Assembly (NCBI GenBank): GCA_027625915.1
Contig: JANTQA010000012.1
Coordinates: 6,098,501 to 6,162,500, forward strand
From: Anaeramoeba flamelloides
Lineage: Eukaryota > Metamonada > Anaeramoebidae
Direction: 5' to 3'
DNA: 64,000 nucleotides
The notes under the pieces: model-generated
The model's database searches: none
What the model was told of the DNA's origin: nothing
What the model saw: only the letters and a program-made list of their open reading frames with translations
In this document: piece after piece, positions 13,133 through 25,969 of the stretch
Numbering within the stretch: the first letter of the stretch is position 1
Layout: every line of letters starts with the position of its first letter
Position numbers and translations under genes: made by a program

Positions 13133-14840
13133 ATAATTGAAACATAAATTTTTTTTTTCAATTATTATTTCATATACAATTTAATTTTTATTCTTTCAAA
13201 ATAAATAATATATATATCCTATTAGAAGTTTTGTGTATCATTTTTTTTTTTTAACATTTCTTACTTTTGTGAATTAGATCAGAATTAAATTAGAAACCAA
13301 ACTTTATTTCAACCAAATGGTTACAAGATTTTTTTTCAAATATCAATTATTTTTTATAATTGACCTTTAAAGAACAAATAAGAATTAAGAATATAATACA
13401 TCAAAGCATAGTTGGTACCCTTTTGAAATAAAACTAAAAAAAATTAATATATTTTCTTAAAAAATGAAAAATTCAAATTCTTATTTCCCTATTGAGAAAA
13501 ACAACAATGTTCATTTTGAACTTCAATAGAAGATCAAATAAAACCCCATTAGAAATAAATATCATTTCTTTGCATAATCATTTTTACTGTTTCAGTAACA
13601 TTAGAATAACATGCTTTTACCAAGTTATTATATGATCTTATAATAAATAAAAAAAAATTTGCAAATGAATTAGAATTAAAAAAAAAGTAGAAAAAAGTAA
13701 AAATGTGAAAAAAAAAATTTCAATTTTGAAATTTCCAAAATAAATATTTCTTTGAATATCAATTCAAACTATTAAGAAACAAGTAATTCCCTTCCAGAAC
13801 TTTGTTCACCTTTTGAATGAAAATTTAATTACATTAAAAACTTTGAAAAAAAAATCTAATCCCAAAAAATCAAGTATATCTTTTGATTTTTTAATAGCAT
13901 TTTCTAAACCTCAATTCAAAATTTTTAAAACACCAACATTCGATTTGTGAAAAAAAAAAAACCATTTAATCAATTCTCGAAGAAATATCAAATTAGAACC
14001 ATTCGCTAATTGAAATGTCAATACTTGTTTTATAAATTACAATACTCAAAAAAAACAAAAAATAAATAATTATCAATACAAATAAATCGAGGTTGTCTCA
14101 AAAATTTTGGAGAAAGCAAAACAAAAAAATACATTAGTAAATTTGTTGAAAATTCTATTACGAATATTGATCCATCAAATGATTAGATACTACCAACTAA
14201 TTTTAAGTGAGTTCTTCTATTTGGAACGACTCAACTTTAACATAAAATCAACTGAAAAAAAAATTTTAATCGAACAAAACAAGTTACCTAATTCAAAAAT
14301 GAAAGGAAAGCAAAAAAATAAAAGATGAAAAAATGATTTTCATATTTTACAAAAATCAAAATTATTTCTAATTTGAATGCAATTGTATTATTGTGATTGT
14401 TTGGAACATTTTAGCTGTGTGGAAAATTTTGAATTTTAGTTTATTTTGGTTGATACACTTGTTCAAAACAAGAGTATTTATCATAAAATCTTGATAAGTG
14501 TCAAAATATCATATTAAAAAATTAAATAGCAATATAACACACAATGGGTTTAGGGCTAATTTAACAATTTTTTTTCTTATTTATTTGGTAATAGAAATTG
14601 CGTTAAATCCCTAATAATTCGTTTTCAATTTGCAATTCTTTTAAAGAAATTTCTTGTCAAAAAAAAAAAAAAATAAAAAGAAAAATAATTTTCTAATATT
14701 TTGATCATTTGTTCCTTTATTTGTCAAATTAATATTTTTTTTCCTAAAATTAAATAAAAATAAAAAAATAATAAAAAAAAGTAAGAATAAAAACTAAAAA
14801 TTTGGAAGAATTAAAACATTCAAAAAAAAAAAATCAAATC
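13133..14840. other. Convergent intergenic region between G-alpha and Lon
   Basis: The two flanking genes end towards each other. The space must hold both 3' ends and polyadenylation signals; AATAAA-like strings are too common in this AT-rich DNA to choose one. No gene or transposon was recognised. Confidence 0.6.
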
Positions 14841-17800
14841 TTATTCAAAAATAATTTTATAAATATCTTCGTATTTTTGAACAAAATGAGGAGTTATTCC
14901 ATTGGTGATATAATCTTCCAATTCAAACCAATCGCGTTGATTTTCTTTGGGGAAAATTAATTGTTTAATACCTGATCTTCTGGCAGCTAAAACCTTTTCT
15001 TTAATTCCGCCAACTGGTAAAACTTTTCCGCTTAAGGTGATTTCACCTGTCATTGCAAAGTCCTCCTTAACTGGTTTTTGCAAGGCGAGAGATATTAAAC
15101 TAGATACCATTGTCACGCCTGCGCTTGGTCCATCCTTGGGGATTGCGCCTTCTGGGCAATGGGTGTGTATACAGCTTTGCTCTAAAAAGTTATTATTTGG
15201 CTGTATTTGCCTTAAAAATTTTTTAGAAAAAGTGTAAGCAATTTGTGAACTTTCTTTCATCACTTCTCCTAATTGACCCGTAATTTGGTGTGATCCTCTT
15301 TTTTTAATTTTTCTTTTCTTTTTCTTTTTATTTTTTTGGTTGCTTTCATTAATTTCGTCAAATTCATCAAATTCGGTTTTAATGGATTCGATATAAGATA
15401 AAGCACCACCAAAATTGGACCATGCGAGACCAGCTACTACACCCACTCCTGTTTTTTTAAAAATACGATCACCTAAAAAGATTGCTTTACCTAAATATTC
15501 TTGTAAATCTTTTTCGTCAACAATTATTTTTTTATTTTTTAGCAGTTGTGTTTGTTTTTGTTGTTGTTGTTTTTCTTCTTGCTGTTTTACATCTTTTGCT
15601 TCTTCTTGTTGTTTTTGTGATGTTGTATTAACGTCCATATTATCAGAAGAATTAGATTTTGAAATGGCAATTTGATAAGCAACTTTTCTATGAATTTTTT
15701 CAAGATTTTTTTCCAAATTTCTTACTCCTGCCTCTCGGCAATAATCACGTATTAGGGATCTAATAGCGCTTTCTGTAATTTCGACTTCATTTTCTTTGAT
15801 CCCAGTTTCCTTTCGTACTTTGGGTATTAAATATTTTTTCGCGATTTGCAATTTTTCCTCTTCAACATAACCAGAAATTCTTATAACCTCCATTCTATCA
15901 AGCAGCGGGCTAGGTATTGTGCTTGTTACGTTAGCAGTCATTACAAATAACACCTTCGACAGGTCATAGGAAACATCCAAATAATGGTCCAAAAATTCAG
16001 AATTTTGCTCTGGATCTAATGCCTCTAAGAGGGCAGAGGAAGGGTCGCCTTTGTGCGAGACACCCAATTTGTCGATTTCGTCAAGAACGAAGACGGGATT
16101 TGAAGTTTTTAAGTTTTTCATTCCCTGGATAAATAGGCCAGGTAATGCGCCAATATAGGTTCGCTTGAATCCCTTCAAAGCAGAGGTATCTGAGAGCCCG
16201 CCCAACGAGTACCTAAAAAATTCCCGATCCAGTGCTCGCGATAGGCTTTTGCCAATGGAAGTCTTACCTGTACCCGGTGGGCCAACGAGGCACAGGATCT
16301 TGCCATGTAAGGATCCTCTCAGGTTCCCGACAGCAATGAATTCCAAGATTCTTCTTTTGACATCATGCAAGCCATAATGGTCTTCATCCAAAATCTTTTT
16401 CGCAAGCGATATGTCCAGGTTTTCCTTTTTAAACGAGCACCACGGCAGTCTAATGAGCCAATCGAGATAATTCCTCGTGGTGTTGAATTCCAAAGAAGAA
16501 ACATTCAATTGAGACAATTTTTCGAATTGCTCTTCAATTGCCTCCTTCGCGTGCTCTGGGTATTTCTTCCCTTCCATCTCGTTCCTTAATTTCTTAATGA
16601 TGTCCCAGTTGCCCCTCCCCTCGATGCCTAACTCGGATTTTATTTCCTTCATCTGCTTTTCCAAATAGATCTTCTTCTGTTGTTCACTCAATTGTGCAGA
16701 CACCCTTTTCATAATGCTTTGTCTTCGTTCACAGATCTTGATTTCATCCTGTAAAAGTTTTTCCACTTTAGAAAACCTGATGTTGAGTGGGATGGTATCT
16801 AAAATGTCTTGTAAAACCGTACCCCGAGATGTTGTCATGGAACAGCTTAAATCTAATAATGAATGTAATGGGATTTTTTTCATATTTTTAATCAAATACT
16901 CCAAATTTGTTTGAAAAAATGGGTTCTTTGTTGACAGCTCCTGTAACAAGGAAAAAATTTTCGACTGATAAAGCTTTATATTTTCTGAATTAAGAATGTT
17001 GTTGTTGTTGTTGACGTTGCTGTTACTGCTGCCGTTGCTGTTGCCGTTGTTATGATTGTGGTGGCTATTGCTGTTATTGTTATATTCTTCACCAGAAAAT
17101 CCGTTGCTCCCATCAATTGTATCAACTTTAATTAGAAAAATTTTCTTATTAGGGATAACCTTCAGTGCCTTGATCCTTTGAAGACCAATGCAACTAGGAT
17201 GCGACCTTGGCGAAAAGTGAATACTCCTTGAGTTAATTTGTGCTAGGGTACCAACATTAGAAAAATTCTTGATTATGTCGCCCTCGTTTTGTTCGTTATT
17301 AAAAAAGCCTGAAAAGATTTGCTTGATTGATTTTTTTGGTTGTAATGCTTTTTGGATTGACTCGTTGATTTGCTCAAGATCAGTTTTTAAATGCAAGTCT
17401 TTAATGAAAAAAAACGCTGCCTTTTTGTATTTATAAACCTCGTTGTGTGGCAGGAGGGTTCGGATGCTGACACCCGGGAATAATGGACGGAAAAAGAGTG
17501 GTATCAATGGTACCTCCATAGGGAAAATATCTTTTTCTTCATTTTGTTTATTGTTTGTCTTGTTTTTTGATTCCAAGTGTTGAGTTGGTTGTTTGTTTGT
17601 TTTGTTGTTAGTTTGGTTTTTAGTTTGATTTTTTCGTTTTTTTGTTGTTAGTTTGGTTATTGAAAGAATTTAACACATTAAAATGAGTATAAAAAAAAAT
17701 AAAAAACAACCTAACCAAAAGAAACTTATAAAAACTGTTTAAAAAAAAGTTAATTACCTTCTCTTCTTCAAGAATTGAATACCTATCCTGAATGTTTATA

Positions 17801-18102
17801 AAATGTTGAATTTCTGGTGATTGTGTAAAATATCTTTTGATCGAATAATTATTAGTCACAAATCCCAAATTTGTTTTGCTGATTTGATGATTCTGGAATG
17901 ATCGTGCTTGACATTTGTGAACCAAATTTCCAAAACCAGAATAAATGCAATAATTCTTCTGTACGATTGAAGTTTGGAAAGTTTTATTTAAAAGTGATGA
18001 AAGCATCTTGCCATACCAATTTAAAAAAAATGAAATTTCCTTACTTTCCTTCCCACAAAATATCTTAAGATTCTTATACAGATAATCACTTTGAGAAAAC
18101 AT
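14841..18102 (-). CDS. ATP-dependent Lon protease, organelle (mitochondrial) type
   Basis: Two exons: 17758-18102, with ATG at 18100-18102, and 14841-17558. A 199-bp intron (GTAATT...CAAG) joins them in phase 0, giving about 1020 residues. Exon 1 has a basic, Ser/Thr-rich, acid-poor start typical of a mitochondrial or hydrogenosomal presequence. Exon 2 has the Lon substrate domain (PLIPLFFRPLFPG), a coiled helical region, the AAA+ module with Walker A GPPGTGKTS (about 541) and Walker B VFVLDEID (about 604), then the protease domain with catalytic Ser in PKDGPSAG (about 927) and Lys in GGIKEK (about 968). Three low-complexity inserts are present: Asn/Ser/His (about 275-303), Gln/Glu (about 762-786) and Lys/Arg (about 857-870). 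The C-terminus lacks a peroxisomal SKL-type signal, favouring the mitochondrion-related organelle. The acceptor lacks a good pyrimidine tract, so exon 2 might instead be translated from the Met preceding EVPLIPLF; the TTG codon at 17574 is not a credible start. Confidence 0.93.
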
Positions 18103-18260
18103 TCCCTTTTTTACAAGTGTTTGGAAGTGTATTAAAGGTTTTTAAAAAGTCTGAATTTGTTTATAATTTTGAAAAGACTTTGAAGACCATAAACTTTATA
18201 AAAGTCATTTGATATTTGTGAGTGATTAATTCATTTTTTTTCTCAGTTATAATCGACTTA

Positions 18261-18820
18261 AGGTTTACAATCCCTGAAATTTAAAAGAAAGGTTATGTTG
18301 TGTGGGGTGTAGTGAATTGTTAGTTTGGTTCTTATCTGATCGATCTTGTACTTGGTATGGGTTTGAAGAGTGGTACAAAATGGTAATTTTTGACACTTTA
18401 TTTTTTTTTTTTTACCAAAATCCGAATTGAAGAGTATAAGATTAATTGGCTGGAACTTATGTTTAAGAATAAATTGAGATTTTTGGGTTGTAGAAGAAAA
18501 TTTTGAATTTACTTTTTTCTCAATTAACTAAAAGAAAAAAAAGTTATTTAAAAAGCTCCAAATAAAACCAAAGCTAATTAAAAAATTCAATCAAAAACCA
18601 AAAAATCACATTTTCTATAAGTTTAAGTTCCAATCTATCAATATTACTTTCTTCAATTCCAATTTAGGAAAAAAAAAAAATAAATTATCAAAAATTACCA
18701 TTTTGAAACACTCATAAATTTTATACAAAGTACAAGATTGATCAGATAAGAATCAAATTAACAATTCACTACACCCTACATAACATAACCTTTCTTTTAA
18801 ATTTCAGGGATTGTAAACCT
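18261..18820. mobile_element. Foldback/MITE-like palindrome upstream of Lon
   Basis: The sequence starting AGGTTTACAATCCCTGAAAT at 18261 recurs reversed, ending at 18820. Arms of about 230 bp (18261-18490 and about 18590-18820) enclose a loop of about 100 bp. Arm similarity is highest in the outer 100 bp and decays inward. No coding capacity and no obvious target duplication. It lies about 160 bp upstream of the Lon start codon, so it could overlap the Lon promoter. Confidence 0.75.
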
Positions 18821-19824
18821 GAAGTACGGTCCTAATTTTATGTTTATTTGGAAGTTGATTTACAATACAGCAAATTATAAAAATGATTTAAAAGAATGTA
18901 AATTGTGGGAAAGTCACACTTTTTCAGTTTTTTTGAATATTTAGAAGGGTCTTTTAAGATAGCTTTCAATGATCTAAAAAACTTTTCACAAATTTCTAAT
19001 CAAGATAAAGTGAAACTAAAATAATTTTTTTACAAATTATGGAAACCAACACTCAATTTTTATCAAAATATCGTTAAAATTTTGTCCTTAACTTTAACAT
19101 TCTTTAAAAGTAAGCAGGTTTGAAGATCATTGTATAAGAAAATTTTAATTTAGTTGTTTTTGGTGACAGATTTCGAATTTGGGTAGCTCAGGCAAACAAC
19201 TTTGTTTAAATATACAAATTTCTGAAAAAAAAACCCAAAATTTAAATTTTATCAACTTGATTTATAGATAATAAATAGATAATATTTTCTAAAAGTAGTA
19301 TCATGAAAACAAAAAATTCGAAAATTCCTTGATAATTTTAAAAGTTTTCAATATTTAAAACAATTTAATATTGAAATTAACACGATATTTTTATTCAAGT
19401 TTCAGAATAAAGCCATAGATTCTATAAATAGTAAATCACTTGAAAATATTTATTTGGAAAGAATTAAAAATTTTAATAAATATTTTTTTGGTATTATATC
19501 AATAAAATCTTTTTTTAAAAGGATTCTCCGACAAAACTATACAAAAAAATTGATAAAGAAAGTGGTAAATGATTCAATAAAATGAAAAAAAAAAATAATT
19601 GCTTAAATTGTAGTTGAAAGGGGGATACAATTCCTCTTATTTTGTCTTTATATCATTTTTAATTTTTGTTATGATTATAAAATCAAATGGTTTTCGATCA
19701 AAAACAAAAAGTAAAAAAAAATATTGTAAGTTGTTCTTATGTTTACAAAAATAAAATAAAACCGCTAATTTTATTCGATTCTTTTGAATTCTGAAAAATC
19801 GTGAGTAGCTTTTCTTAAGTTATT
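18821..19824. other. AT-rich intergenic sequence
   Basis: No gene, RNA or terminal-repeat element recognised. Confidence 0.5.
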
Positions 19825-20110
19825 GGTTTATTTTGAAAATCAATAGATTTTCGTTAGGTTTTTTTGATTTTTCTATTTATTTGTGAATTGTTCTAGGTTT
19901 TTTTAAGGTTTTCTATTTTAGTTCGAAAATCTATTTATTTTCTAAATTAATAGAAAACTCAAAAAAACCTAATGAAAATCAATATATTTTCCAAATAAAA
20001 TAGAAAACCTCAAAAAAAAACAGAAATATTCACAAATAAAATAGAAATCCCCCAAAAAACCTAGAACACTTTACAAATAAAATAGATAATTCCAAGAAAA
20101 CGACCTTTCG
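19825..20110. repeat. Degenerate ~45-bp repeat array that flips orientation
   Basis: Units of the form AGGTTTTTT...TTTCTATTTTATTTG...TTCT occur about twice on the plus strand (19853-19930) and then about four times on the minus strand (about 19950-20105), forming a long imperfect hairpin. Units differ by several bases and small indels, so the array is old. Spacers are not conserved in length, and a CRISPR interpretation is excluded by this and by the eukaryotic context. Confidence 0.6.
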
Positions 20111-21347
20111 GTTTATTGTAATTTTAAAAAATAAAGGAAAATTTCAAAAATATTCTTTTTATTTCCGAAATTAAAAAAAATACTAGGTACTCTACAGTAC
20201 TTGGGGGTATTTTATTACACCTTTAAACTAGAATTAATATCTTAATTAACCCATTAGACTAATAAAAAATATATTCAATCTTAAAAAAAATTATAAATAC
20301 CAAAGTATTGCCAAAATATAATTATTTTTGAATATAAAATATATATATTTCTTAACTTTATCACCCAGATTTCTTTTTGGTTATTTTTGGGAATTATATC
20401 GTAAAAATTAAAAGTAAAACACAAACTTTTACTTTGTTTCAATGGATAGAAACTTCTCATAGATTATTGACCAAAAAATAATATAGTTACAAATAATTGA
20501 AATAATTAGAGTAAAAAATGATAAATTCATCACAATTCATGAAAAGTAATGAAAAAGAAACTACATAAACCAAGTTTTATCAAAAATTTTGGTTTTGTAC
20601 TCCAGTTATTCATCTTTTTCTTTTTTTAATTTGTTAACAATAAATAAGAATGGTTGTTGAAAGTTCCAAAATACTTTGGAAAATAAAATTTAAAATGTAA
20701 GAATCAAGCAAATTAATTAGTAAATTTTCAATTTATAGCATATTAATTATATATTATTGACAAAAATCTGGTATATTAAGTTTGCTGAAACATTCTTTGC
20801 TAATTAGGAATATAATAGGAAAATAAAGAAAAATAATTAAATTGAAAAAAAAAAAAAATTTTTTTTAAATAAATTAATAAGGAAACCAAAGGATAAATAA
20901 AAGTAAAAAAAATCATCATTTCAAAATAATAATAATAATAATTAGATAGCTTTGTTCTTGTGCTTTTAAAGTTCGTTTCTACACAATGGAATATATAAAT
21001 TATATCTTCTCAATTTCATATACAGTATCCTTTTTAATTAAAGTATCAACAATTGAAAAATTAGGTATTATTCTAAGAATATCTTGTTTTTCATAGAAAT
21101 ATTAATGCCTCTATAGCTCATCCCACTATATATTATTATTAAATTAGCTATTCAAATCAAAATAAATAACTTTCCCTACTCACAAACGCAAAAGTATTTC
21201 AAATGCCCAGGAACTATATGAAGTATAATAACTGATATTATAACTATTTAATTAAAATTCCGATTTACGAATTTTATCATTATTTTCAAATGCTGGGAAT
21301 TTCCTGAAGAAATTAATTGAAATAAAAAGAAATTCTCTTATTTAAAA
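20111..21347. other. AT-rich intergenic sequence
   Basis: No gene recognised. It includes a GGTACTCTACAGTACTT motif near 20187 that loosely echoes sequences near 58077 and 62790, and a short AAT microsatellite at about 20926-20942. Confidence 0.4.
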
Positions 21348-21732
21348 GTGTAAAATTATAACTTAATTTTTCATGTTTTTTGATAAAGTTGTGATTTTTT
21401 CATGAATGGTAATATTTTTTTAAAATTCCCCCAAGTTACCGAAAACTTGACATCTTATTTGATATTCTTACTAACAAAAAATTCACCGTTTATAAATATT
21501 GATCATGTTTTGGTTTTTTTGATTTTGAAAAATTTATAAATCCATTTTATCTTGAAGTTTCTGTTACTTTAAATCTCTTACTTTCTTTTTTAAATACAAA
21601 ATAATTTTACCAAAAATATTTACTACATTCAACTTTCCTTAAACTTAGGAGAATTTCAAAAAAGTATTACTGTTTATGAAAAAATCACAATTTTATCAAA
21701 AAACATGAAAAATTAAGTAATAATTTTTGCAC
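21348..21732. mobile_element. Small palindromic MITE-like element (about 385 bp)
   Basis: Outer arms of about 90 bp (21348-21440 and about 21640-21732) are reverse complements at roughly 85% by eye; both contain ACTTAATTTTTCATG and TTTTTTGATAAA. A unique centre of about 200 bp separates them. No open frame and no clear target duplication. Confidence 0.6.
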
Positions 21733-21957
21733 AAGTAGATGGTTCTCGGAGTTTGAATTTATCTTGAAAAAAAAAGAAAAAAAAAAAAAAAAGAAAACAA
21801 TTGTCCAAAAATGATTTCAATTTATAAATTTTAATATAAATTTTTTCTTATAATATCCTTTCAAATAGTTTAAACACATATATAATTCACATATTACATC
21901 TATGTTTCTTTGACTGGAAAATATTTTAGATTGTAAACTTTCGTTAGATAAAATATC

Positions 21958-22565
21958 TAAACTATTTTTCAAAAATTTTAACCACTTTATAATGTTAATG
22001 GGAGTTGTTTTGAGGTTTTGATTCCGAATTCTTTACAAAAAATATTTTCAAAATTTTCGATTAGTTTCATTTTTTCTAATTTTGCAAATTTTAGATTTGG
22101 TTTTGCAAATTTGAGTTTTGATTTTTCGAATTTTTGATTTTCTTTTCTTTTTCTTTTTCTTGTTTTGATTTTTCTTTTGTTTTTTTTTTTAATTTATTCT
22201 TTTTAAAAGATCATGTCGAGAAAAAAAAGAGATCTTCAAAAAGACAAATAATCACTAAGAAAATTGAGACTATGTAGTGTCTTTGAAAATGGATTTATTT
22301 ATTCATAAAAAATCTTGTTGTTCAACTTTTTTTCAGTGAAAGTTAAGTAATAAAAAATCCATAACGCTCATTTCAAAAAATGTGATTCACTTTTTTTTAG
22401 TTTTTGTTTTTAGTTTTTTTAATTTTTAATATATCAGGCTTTTATAGATTTAGAATGACTTAAAAGTGAATTATAAATCATATTTAGTTATTAATTGTTC
22501 TTGAATACTAAAGGATAATTTTTTTTTCAATTTATTATTTCAGGTGAGTCACAATTTTTTGAAAA
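21958..22565 (+). repeat. Dispersed repeat G, uninterrupted copy
   Basis: It aligns by eye with 33560-33931 followed directly by 40238-40490. Shared landmarks in order are CACTTTATAATGTTA, an AGATCTTCAAA block, AAAATTGAGACTAT, TTTCAGTGAAAGTT, and AAAAGTGAATTAT. It therefore represents the pre-insertion state of the locus now split by the LINE at 33932-40237. No coding potential seen. Confidence 0.7.
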
Positions 22566-22825
22566 GAGTTGATATTCTTTAAAGTTTTATTAAGCCCTTC
22601 ATAGACAATTTTGAAGATTCTGGAACCATAATTATGTTTTTTTACCACTTTTTTCTCTGAATAGGAGCAGTTTATTTTTTTCAAATATAAAATTATAAAA
22701 GATGAAAAAATAAAAGAATTATAAGTATCAGAAATGTTTATTAAGAATAATTTATAATTTTTCTCAAAGTTAGATGATATATAAAAAATAATAAAAAAAG
22801 AAATAAAAAAAACAAAAAAGAATAA

Positions 22826-25676
22826 TTATTTTCTTTTATAAAATAAAATATAAGCACCATCAGTAACATTTTCAGGTTCTATTACAATTTTACTATCATT
22901 GCAAAGTACCCATTTATCATCATTTTTGATATAAGAAACATAATGCCCTGAAGACGCATTGCTTCCAAGATGGCAAATATAGGAAGACAATTGGTAATTA
23001 CCGTCCAGCACCTTTTCGTTTGGATCTATAGCGACATTTTCGTCTCCTTCTTGCACGCGATCGTATTTCTCTTTCTCTTTCTCTTTCTCTTTCTCTTTTT
23101 TAATTTTTTCGCGTTCGTTTATGATCATGGAGTCAATATCTTGGCTGTAATTAAATAAAAAGTTTGCAGCTCTTTCCATATCGCCGTCCGACTTATAGAG
23201 AGCAAATTTACAGTGTTCAAGGGAAAAGCCCATCATTGTAAGATTTGGTGCAATTTCTGCATATTTTTCCATTCCATCCTCTTCTTCCCCCCCTTTTTTC
23301 TTTTCTTCATTCTTGTCTTTTTCCTTTTCATCTTCATCTTCGAATTTAAAAGGATCATTGATATCTGAATCTTGTTGGTGTTCTAATAGCCAATTTAAGG
23401 CGATTTCTGTACTCGCGTTATTGGTCGATAGCGCAGCTTTTATTGCCTGGTTTTGAGGGAAACCGAAATTGACGATTGCATTTACGATTTCTTGGTTTGG
23501 CTCTATTCGCTTTTTTTTTTCAACCTTTTTCTCTTGTGTTGTGGTGTTTTTTTCGATCTCTTGCGTTTTTTCATTTTTCTCAATACCTGAATTTTGCAAA
23601 AAACTCAAATCTATTGGATCAAACCCTGCTTTAAGTTTCATTAGAACCTTTGTGGGGACCCAATTCCAATGAATAAATGATCTAATGTGAATAGTTAAAA
23701 TCTCTGGGAATGTTTCTAATAAATAATTTTTTTTAAATGCCTTTGATTTACAGCTTTCGCAATTAAGCTCGATGACCTCTGGCGAAACAAAATGATTTAA
23801 AAGTTCCTCAATGGTAATTTCTGGTAAATCATTTTTGATCGATTTCTGGAATTCATATTCATTCCATTTTTCGCCTTTTTCTTCGCACTCCTTCTTAGCG
23901 AGATCCTTTTTTTTCAATGTTTCAGATACTTGGTCAATGATCTTGGATGGTAGGGTTAGACTTAAATTGGAGTATTTTTCGCTTTTGTATCTCACTTGTT
24001 TGCAGCCTAAGCACTCCAATCTAGTTTTAACCTTGAAGTCAAATGCCAGTGTTGGATCAGTTTTGTATTTGTATTTATGCTCCAGCTTGTGGATCTTGTC
24101 CAAAAAGTATGTCAAGAATTCCATTGCATCTTGTTGTCTCATTGTGGAAAATTCTGGATGATCCTTGCCAATTAAATTTTTCAACATCCGAGGACTAATA
24201 CTTGTAGATTCCTTTTCTTCGGAATCAATTTCAACAACCTCGCCAGAATACTCTCCACTTAAGATCCCAAATGCAATCTTTCGCAGTTGGCAGCCTAGAT
24301 CGGTCTCGGGCTTTGGCAAAACCATTTCTCTCTCTCTTTGCACTCTTTTCCCAGAATAGTATCTTGTTCGGAAGGGTTCCATGAAGAACAAGGATTGCAG
24401 AACAGAGCTTATGTAGCAAGTGTTCCCAATGTTTTTCATTCCGGTAAGCCCGGGACCACAGATGGGTATCAACTTCTTTCCGTCCTTCATCAGCGCAGAT
24501 CCAAAGTCAAGGCTTAATGTCTTCTCAAGCTCTAGCTCGGAAATGGTCTTTTCCGTTTTTTTTTGTTCAGAGATCCTGAGCCCTAAGTGTAATAAGTGCT
24601 TTGTCAAATCGTCATCAATAATGCCCTTGTCACATTTGTAGCAATGAACATCCGCTTCGCCCTCGGGTGTGATCGTTCCCAATTTGACAACAATGCAATG
24701 CCCCGTTTTCTTATAATGCATATAGCCATGGTCATTGGCACCAGAGCCATCCCATTGCTTCCTTCCGCAGCCAATATACCCGCACGACATGCACATCCAG
24801 AGGTTCGTTGTGAACTCGCATTCCGTACACGTCTTTTGCTTCAAGATCCTTTCCGAATCCACATTCTCCTCTTGCACGATGTTGGCACCGTGCACACAGG
24901 GCAATTTTTGGTTTTCCCATTTGGAGACTTCGTCTTTAATCGTTGCCCCGGAGGAGAAAATAATTGCTTCGATGATCTTTTCAATTTTGCCTTGGCTTCG
25001 ATCAATATCCAAACAATTGATCTTTTCATTGTCCTTGTCCCAATAATGCACTTGGTAAAAATAGTCATATTTTTCCTCGTCAGTCTTTGGCTTGAATCCT
25101 CCTTCAACACCAATAGCTAGCTTGGTAATTTTTTTTTCTTCTTTTTCTTTTTCCTCTTCAGTCATCTCTTTCTCGGGCTTTAATTTCCTTCGGATGTTTA
25201 ACGAAAACGGATGTGAAAATTTGATGGCATGAATTTGACCATGGTTGTGTCGTACACACCCTCCATTATAACAGTGTAAACAAACCTCAATTCCTTCCTC
25301 ATTATCCTTTTTTTTGTTTTTTGTTTTTTGTTTTTTGTTTTTTTGGTTTTTTGGTTTTTTGGTTTTTTGGTTTTTGAAGTGAGAAAAGATTTTTTGTTTT
25401 GAAAAAGAAGACAAAAAAAAAAGAGAAAAAAAAATTGACATTAAGAAGACAAAAAATTCAAATTGGTTTGTTTGTTAACTTTATTAGTTTGATTTTTTTT
25501 TAATTTTATTTTCTTTGTTCATTTTTTTTTGATTGATAAAAAAAAAAAAAAAGAAAGTTTTGTTAATGAAAAAAAAGATGTACGATTGAATCAAAACACT
25601 CTGTACATTCCTCTTTATGAATGTAACTGTTATGATCTGGTATTTTTAAGTTTTGAATTTTATTTAGTAATTCCAT
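22826..25676 (-). CDS. USP5/isopeptidase T-like deubiquitinase
   Basis: Exon 1 is 25584-25676 (ATG at 25674-25676); exon 2 is 22826-25306. A 277-bp intron (GTACAT...AAAAG) in phase 0 gives 857 residues, essentially the length of human USP5. Exon 1 ends HKEECTECFDSI and continues DNEEGIEVCL, matching the family's conserved N-terminal cryptic zinc-finger start. Domains in order: N-terminal UBP-like region (about 15-150), ZnF-UBP (about 168-276, with Cys/His ligands), catalytic Cys box GNTCYISS (Cys about 328), UBA1 (about 635-676), UBA2 (about 713-753) and His box SGHYVSYIK (His about 819), ending in the usual ILFYKRK. This enzyme trims unanchored polyubiquitin chains to recycle ubiquitin in the cytosol and nucleus. 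An ATG at 25439-25441 opens a Lys/Asn/Gln-rich frame into exon 2, but it lies in intron sequence and omits the conserved start. A Lys/Glu-rich linker follows UBA2. Confidence 0.95.
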
Positions 25677-25969
25677 GAACGAAACAAAATGTGGAAAGTA
25701 GAAAAAAATGAATTTTTGCTTCAAAATATAATTATTCATCCTCAAACAAAATAATTTATTTGGTTCTCAAAAAGAGTCAGATTTTTTGCAAAATTGTTCA
25801 ATTTTTTCATGTTAAGGGATTAACCCTAACAAACAGATGTGTAAAATTTAAGTGGTTTTTAATTGAATGTATATTGTATTCTTTCTCCAAAATTTCAAAT
25901 TGTCTAACAATTCCCCTAGGAAAACTGTGATTAATAACATTTGCTAGATTTATAACGATTATTATTTTT

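Noticed and set aside
14107-14328. 73-codon Lys-rich frame
   Set aside because: It begins at TTG, has no motif and lies in intergenic AT-rich DNA.
17574-17576. TTG as start of Lon
   Set aside because: Not a credible nuclear start codon; exon 1 at 17758-18102 joins in phase and supplies an ATG and presequence.
19825-20110. CRISPR-like array
   Set aside because: Units are degenerate, change orientation, have irregular spacing and occur in a nuclear eukaryotic context.
25307-25441. ATG at 25439-25441 as USP5 start with a Lys/Asn/Gln-rich leader
   Set aside because: The leader is low-complexity intron sequence; exon 1 at 25584-25676 restores the conserved family N-terminus and length.
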